From positions 1 through 18,550 of the forward strand of contig CAMDKE010000012.1 of NCBI GenBank assembly GCA_945901215.1: a stretch of DNA of 18,550 nucleotides. The letters run 5' to 3'. Position 1 is the first letter of the stretch, and each line of letters starts with the position of its first letter. Made by a program: the position numbers and the translations under genes. Positions 14,901 to 18,550 of this stretch are shown piece after piece. Under the pieces are notes generated by a model, which was not told the DNA's origin, ran no database searches, and was given only the letters and a program-made list of their open reading frames with translations. The stretch comes from Comamonas sp. lk. Lineage in GTDB: Bacteria > Pseudomonadota > Gammaproteobacteria > Burkholderiales > Burkholderiaceae_C.

Positions 14901-17900
14901 ACCGTCAGATCCCCGCCCGCGCGAAGGGTCAAGGTGCCGGGCACCTTCGCATCACCAAAGCGCCATTGGCTTACGACCTTTCCTTTTGCGACCTGTGTTT
15001 CGCCAAAGTTCCAGCCGCGCTTGGAAGGGTCTGGATCCTGCTCGTTGACCGATACCGTCAAGTCTCCACTGGACCGCACCTCCACCCCAGGCTGGACCTG
15101 CAATGCCGGTGTCGCTAAACGCGATATCACTTTATCGGCATTGGCCATAAGCCGTTTGGCACCTTTTTTGAATACTTCTACATCGGCGCTGCCTAAGGTA
15201 CTGCCGCCTTTGTATTGGTAGGACTGCACCGCCTCCAAGGTCAGTGCACCGCTCTGTACGGTTGCTGCCAGTGTGCTTACTTCCACAAATTTTTGTTCCA
15301 CGTCATCTTTGCTCGCAATGACCGGAGCGCGCAACAGCACCGCACCGCCGGAGCCTGCACCCTGGCCCAAGGTGTTCAAGGTGCTACCTGCGTCCAAACT
15401 AAGCAAGGCACCGCCCTTGGAGCCTGTATTACTCACACCCAAGGTGATGTGGCCGCCGTCGCCCAGGCTGCCTGCAGCACTCGTCGCAGGCTCGGTGGCG
15501 TGGGCGAGCAAGGTGGCGCCGGTGAGTGCCAGCTTACCGGTGTCAGTACCCCCTGCGCTGGCGGCATACAAATCAATCGTGCCACCGCTGGGACCGCTGG
15601 CGTCCAAGGTGCCAGAGACCGTCAGGTTGCCGTTGTCAGCGGACAAGGCAATCGCCCGCGCCGTGATACTGCTGCCGGCACCTACTTCTAGATCACCACG
15701 CCGCACCCGCACCGTGCGCGACTGGGTAAACCCGCTGCTATTTAGACTATCGTTCAGCGCATCAAAGTTGGCGGGCGTGCTGCCCGCGTCCAGAGAAAAG
15801 CTGGCTTGCAAGGGATGTTCGGCCGTGGTGTTGCCCACCCCGGCTTGCGCATTAGCCAGCAAGACCGCGCCAAGCGCAACCGTGGCGTCCGTGGCAATGG
15901 CGCGCAGGTCCAGGCTGCCGGCATCTGCGCCCACCGAAGATAAATCGAGCGTTGCGGCGCTGGACAGTGTCAGATTTCCTTGCCCCGCATCGATGCGGAT
16001 GCTTCCTGCTGGCGCATACGCCATACCGTTACCGAATGCCATGGATACACCCGAGACGTCGAGCGTTCCGCTATTGACTTCAACGCCATTGGTGCCGCTC
16101 AGGTTGATTTGTCCCGCCGGGGCAAGGATAGAAGTTGCAACGGCCAGAGTTTTGCCTGAGAAGCCCAGGCTGGCACCCAGGCCGGTGGCGGTCGTGTCTG
16201 CGGACGGGTCTAACTTTTCTAGGTGCATAGCCGCGCCTGCAGTCGTCTGGGCCACGGTCCCGGGGGTCCCTGTAATGAGCGGGCTGGTCAACGTGAGTGC
16301 GTTGTCCACCCAGAGCTGTACGTCACTACCGTCAAACACCAAAGCATTTTTTGCCTTGATTTGGGTGCTGGCAAAACCCTGGGCCTTCAATACCCCGGCG
16401 CCCAGCGTGACTTCGTCCGCTTCCACCTCCAAGGTGCCGCTGCCGCCGGTTGCGTTAGCTGTGCCCTTGCCCTTGGACAAGCCCGAAAGTTCGATGGCCT
16501 TGGCCTTAAGGTTCAGATTGGCGCCGTTGGACGATAGGTTTCCCGCACGCAGTTTGAGCTGCTGGGTCGCGTCGCTACCTAGTGTGAGGTTGCCATAGCT
16601 TTGTATCGACGAATAGCTTGCCAAGTCCAAGACCGAAAGGGCATTGAGCTTGTCCAGCGTGGCGCTCCCCAGGGTCAAGCCCAGAGCCGCGTCGGGCTGA
16701 CTAACATCGCCCAGATTGATACCTGGCGAGCGCACGGCAAAGGCACTGCCAGTGGCGAGGTCCAGGCTTGGCTGGAAGCTCATTTCCTTGGTGGCGTCCA
16801 ACCAGATTGCGCCACTGGCTGAAATCTGCGCGCCCTGGTTCACGATCAAACGCCCAGCCTCACCGTTGGGTGTGTCACGACTGATATTGACTGCGCCCGC
16901 GCTGCTTAAGCGCAGAACTGCACCATCGGCATCGGCATCGGCACCCACCAAGTTCAGATCAACGGCCGTTTGGGCGATCGTGGCGCCACCCGTTGCCGCC
17001 ATACTTTGAGCCGCTACGCTGGCGCGTCCGCTAAGCTCCACCGTGTCTTGGGCCACCATCAACAGCTCGAGCCCCTGCAGCGGATGCGCGCTGTTGTTGT
17101 CGATGCGAACCGTGCTTGCGTCGACTTGCAGCTGCATGCCATCTGTGCCAAGCGTGCGGCGTCCACCCAGCAACAAGCTATCGGCGCGCAGAGCCGTAAG
17201 TTGGTCGGACAGCAGGCGCACTGCGCCATCGACCTCAGTGGCTGTGTCGGCGGTCACTGTGATGCGCGGGGCGCTGATGTCCACCAGGCCGGCATGGCCG
17301 CTGTTTCCCGCCGCACTGGAGCCGTGCAAACGCGAAAGGCCCGCCAGGTCCAGCTTTTCAGTCACTTTAAAGCTGAGTTGCCCGGCATCGCGCGGTAGGT
17401 CTGGCGTGGGTACACCGAGGGCCGTGGCCTGCGCGGCAAAGAAGCGGTCGGCGCTGAATTCCTGGTACTCGGTGCGCCGGCGCACCTCGGTCCCACTGAG
17501 CAGCTTGTAGGCGCTAAGACGTGTGTCCCCGCGGCCGTCGGTTTTGCTGCTTCGCCGGCCCGCGACCGTGTACGAGCCATCGTAGTTCAAACGGTTGTCC
17601 AGCGCATTGGCAACCGGGGCCGTTGGGGCCGACGCCAACACGGCCATGCCACCGTCCAAGAGGGCGTAGTGCGCGGGTAGCAAGGTGTAGTAGCCCGCCT
17701 CAAGGCCTGCCGAGCCGGTAAGATAAATTTGGTCCCCCACTTGCAGGCCTGCGCTACCGTATTGGGCATCAAGAGGAGCCGTCAGCCCACGAAACCTGGT
17801 GTTGATCGCGAAGGTACCGGGGACCGACAAAATATCGATTGAACCACCGGGCCCAGGGGACACGCCATAGCCATAGAGCGTGCCCCCGCCTGCGGCGTCA

Positions 17901-18550
17901 AGCATCGCACCGGCGGCCTGGGTCACTGAGCGGGCGTTCACGCTGATCTTCTTGGCGGGCAGAGTGCGTTTGGATTGATCGGTACTCGCAAATGCTCCCG
18001 TCGTGAACGTTGCCGAACTCCTGTTGCCAAACATGTAGCTCCACTCGGCGCCATTGTTGACCAGGCCAAAGGGCACGGTGCCGGTGCCCGCGACTGACGT
18101 CAGACTGCTCGGGGTGAAGGCAATGGAATCCTTTGCATTGAGATTGATCTGCCCAAAAGGCGCCAGCAAACGCCCGCCCTGGGTGATGCTGTCAGCGTCC
18201 AGCGTGAGCGTCCCCGCCGCTGACAGCACGTCTCCCGCAACCGTTGAGGCGCCCTGCGTGCCTATCACCAAGCTGCTGGGGGTAAGTTCGGTCGCACTGG
18301 CGCGCAAGGCAAAGTCCGTCAAAGTTGTGGGGTAGACCTGCGCTGTCTGAATCTCGAGCCCGGGGCCGGTGACGAAGGCACCGGTGGCCGTGGGATTAGG
18401 AGCCACCGACACGCCCTGCAGCCGCACATCATTGCTTGCCAACAAACGGACCTGGCTAAAGCCTTGGGTGACGCTGTTGCCAACCAAATCCAGGGTATCC
18501 GCCGATACGGTCAGGTCCACCTGCGCGCTGCCTGTGGCGCCACTGGCGGT
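11999..18550 (-). CDS. Giant filamentous-haemagglutinin-like exoprotein (VreARI-associated type), 5' end missing
   Basis: At least 2183 residues; the frame is open through base 18550, so the N-terminus (signal peptide, TPS/haemagglutinin activity domain) lies outside. A GTG at 18520 is internal. The protein is a long beta-helix type repeat region full of short Gly/Ala/Ser/Thr/Asp/Asn strands, with recurring AGGDL/AGRDI turns (LRAGGDLTV, LVAGGDLAA, VQAGRDIVD, VVAGRDLTN). A segment AGYYTLLPAHYALLDGG (about 17645-17700) and a late block with GISLVSQYGDIDAGRGAKTA, GVFDAGDAGVRSTG and VRNADNISASG (about 12290-12580) fit the DUF3739 family of large exoproteins linked to VreARI signalling. The C-terminus is an Ala/Pro/Ser linker, an acidic patch with the protein's only two cysteines (C-x5-C, 12059-12079) and a basic tail KKRKARKPKTP. 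It is probably a surface adhesin or secreted exoprotein. Its exporter is not visible here. Confidence 0.9.
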   Translation of the reverse strand, partial: TASGATGSAQVDLTVSADTLDLVGNSVTQGFSQVRLLASNDVRLQGVSVAPNPTATGAFVTGPGLEIQTAQVYPTTLTDFALRASATELTPSSLVIGTQGASTVAGDVLSAAGTLTLDADSITQGGRLLAPFGQINLNAKDSIAFTPSSLTSVAGTGTVPFGLVNNGAEWSYMFGNRSSATFTTGAFASTDQSKRTLPAKKISVNARSVTQAAGAMLDAAGGGTLYGYGVSPGPGGSIDILSVPGTFAINTRFRGLTAPLDAQYGSAGLQVGDQIYLTGSAGLEAGYYTLLPAHYALLDGGMAVLASAPTAPVANALDNRLNYDGSYTVAGRRSSKTDGRGDTRLSAYKLLSGTEVRRRTEYQEFSADRFFAAQATALGVPTPDLPRDAGQLSFKVTEKLDLAGLSRLHGSSAAGNSGHAGLVDISAPRITVTADTATEVDGAVRLLSDQLTALRADSLLLGGRRTLGTDGMQLQVDASTVRIDNNSAHPLQGLELLMVAQDTVELSGRASVAAQSMAATGGATIAQTAVDLNLVGADADADGAVLRLSSAGAVNISRDTPNGEAGRLIVNQGAQISASGAIWLDATKEMSFQPSLDLATGSAFAVRSPGINLGDVSQPDAALGLTLGSATLDKLNALSVLDLASYSSIQSYGNLTLGSDATQQLKLRAGNLSSNGANLNLKAKAIELSGLSKGKGTANATGGSGTLEVEADEVTLGAGVLKAQGFASTQIKAKNALVFDGSDVQLWVDNALTLTSPLITGTPGTVAQTTAGAAMHLEKLDPSADTTATGLGASLGFSGKTLAVATSILAPAGQINLSGTNGVEVNSGTLDVSGVSMAFGNGMAYAPAGSIRIDAGQGNLTLSSAATLDLSSVGADAGSLDLRAIATDATVALGAVLLANAQAGVGNTTAEHPLQASFSLDAGSTPANFDALNDSLNSSGFTQSRTVRVRRGDLEVGAGSSITARAIALSADNGNLTVSGTLDASGPSGGTIDLYAASAGGTDTGKLALTGATLLAHATEPATSAAGSLGDGGHITLGVSNTGSKGGALLSLDAGSTLNTLGQGAGSGGAVLLRAPVIASKDDVEQKFVEVSTLAATVQSGALTLEAVQSYQYKGGSTLGSADVEVFKKGAKRLMANADKVISRLATPALQVQPGVEVRSSGDLTVSVNEQDPDPSKRGWNFGETQVAKGKVVSQWRFGDAKVPGTLTLRAGGDLTVSGSISDGFSAESGLAMPQWALRSDDSWSMRLVAGGDLAAAAPMATRAFSAAGGAKGSFTLTFASLVAKGDVPSALIRTGTGSIEIAAAQDIGLEKFKKIASASIYTAGKRAPLPDEVTPPLTPEDAQFNAPVNAAFGIEGGAISLRAGGDVVGVASAQTVNSWLFRQGRTETNSMGEQVFAKDPTGQSLNTAWWSRPDYLGSGLATLGGGDITVTAVRGSVMDLTASTATNAYIKAKPDTTPLASQLVEQGGGDLRVRAGKNIAGGQFYVQKGSMVLRADGAVVAGKLKVEDNLAGENDPALRAMRPVLALGDASAQVTAGANLEIETIYNPTLTLQSANNASVVNFETASQASSQYSNFLSYGPQSSVGMTSVGGDALLAGGSKLVLDASLAGLGLTEQSIPDEFVQLMALAPPGLGLAALSGSVLTKAGFAMTPASRGALEIFAQKDVVLRNDAPILMLDAAPDNLNSAAAPSLLNGSDLDALVGKSMGLAAHTSGGLHTGDTRPVRVVALSGDITGLGVAASMLTVPKRIEVQAGRDIVDMGFVAQHLSATDVSTVVAGRDLTNSTNFETASPVQQVVAGPGLLVINAQKGSIDLGNSAGVVTRGNLDNPYLPTGGAAIEAVAGTALSAAYLSRNPAQAERENAELFAAISAPYSTEPTSKFFDASKEAKLKAFDAAIATQFVAPVKGAGSILSFGSQFKTEQGGAIDLWAPGDEGSVIAGLVSIPFYLQSKTAADTGIFTVAGGAIRSLVGRDFIVNQGRVFTLGGGGISLVSQYGDIDAGRGAKTAGSAPPPLLTTDASGNTKLDIAGSVSGSGIATLRTSDTQAVGDVVALAPRGVFDAGDAGVRSTGQANIQANLVRNADNISASGGLGGSVALTLEAPSAPSAAAPSTETASAAKQASGTQYNAPPPQTLALTVDVLGYGDVNTSDAANADECGADEDCEALDATGTKKRKARKPKTP

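Noticed and set aside
15273..16598. 441-codon open frame on the plus strand
   Set aside because: It lies wholly antisense to the exoprotein repeat region. Its composition mirrors the GC-rich opposite strand, and it has no domain, ribosome site or gene neighbours on its strand.
16920..16950. Hexanucleotide microsatellite (tcggca units, encoding Asp-Ala repeats)
   Set aside because: Only about three units are present and they are in frame inside the repeat-rich exoprotein. This is too short to argue for phase variation.
18518..18520. GTG as the start of the giant exoprotein
   Set aside because: The frame remains open through 18550 with the same Gly/Ala/Ser/Thr repeat character, and no signal peptide follows the GTG. 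The true start lies outside the window.

Overview
The window is a high-GC (roughly 60-65%) stretch in which every supported gene lies on the minus strand, so it reads right to left. Codon use, gene families and gene order fit a betaproteobacterium, probably Burkholderiales/Comamonadaceae (Rhodoferax/Polaromonas-like). That assignment rests on overall impression, not on a marker gene. There are no RNA genes, CRISPR arrays or insertion sequences, and no gene-free stretch longer than about 110 bases.

Layout in transcription order. (1) 18550-11999: a giant filamentous-haemagglutinin-like exoprotein, at least 2183 residues, cut off by the right edge. (2) 11928-8619: a TonB energising module made of an ExbB-type proton channel with a long periplasmic DUF2341/LamG-like N-terminus, two tandem ExbD paralogues and a TonB-like protein with an eight-proline run. 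(3) 8599-6100: a putative outer-membrane porin and a small secreted coiled-coil protein. (4) 5988-68: a type II secretion/type IV pilus-like set: one pseudopilin (GspG), the platform protein GspF, the ATPase GspE, then four small proteins that resemble PilM-PilN-PilO-PilP more than classical GspL/GspM/GspC. (5) 68-1: the first codons of another exported protein, possibly the secretin.

From gspF to the left edge the genes are packed with gaps or overlaps of 11 nt or less (TAATG, an 8-nt overlap, ATGA three times, TAGTG), which indicates one translationally coupled operon. The break before gspG holds an 11-bp perfect inverted repeat followed by a TTGACA box. This suggests a separate transcription unit for the secretion genes.

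The working model is inference: this is a dedicated surface-protein export system. A T2SS-like machine with a single pseudopilin and a TonB/ExbB/ExbD2 motor is linked to a porin and a giant beta-helical exoprotein. No TpsB/FhaC-type transporter and no TonB-dependent receptor is visible in the window. A comparable neighbourhood (Hxc T2SS, the PdtA exoprotein, ExbB2/ExbD2, VreAIR signalling) is known in Pseudomonas aeruginosa, so the association may be functional.
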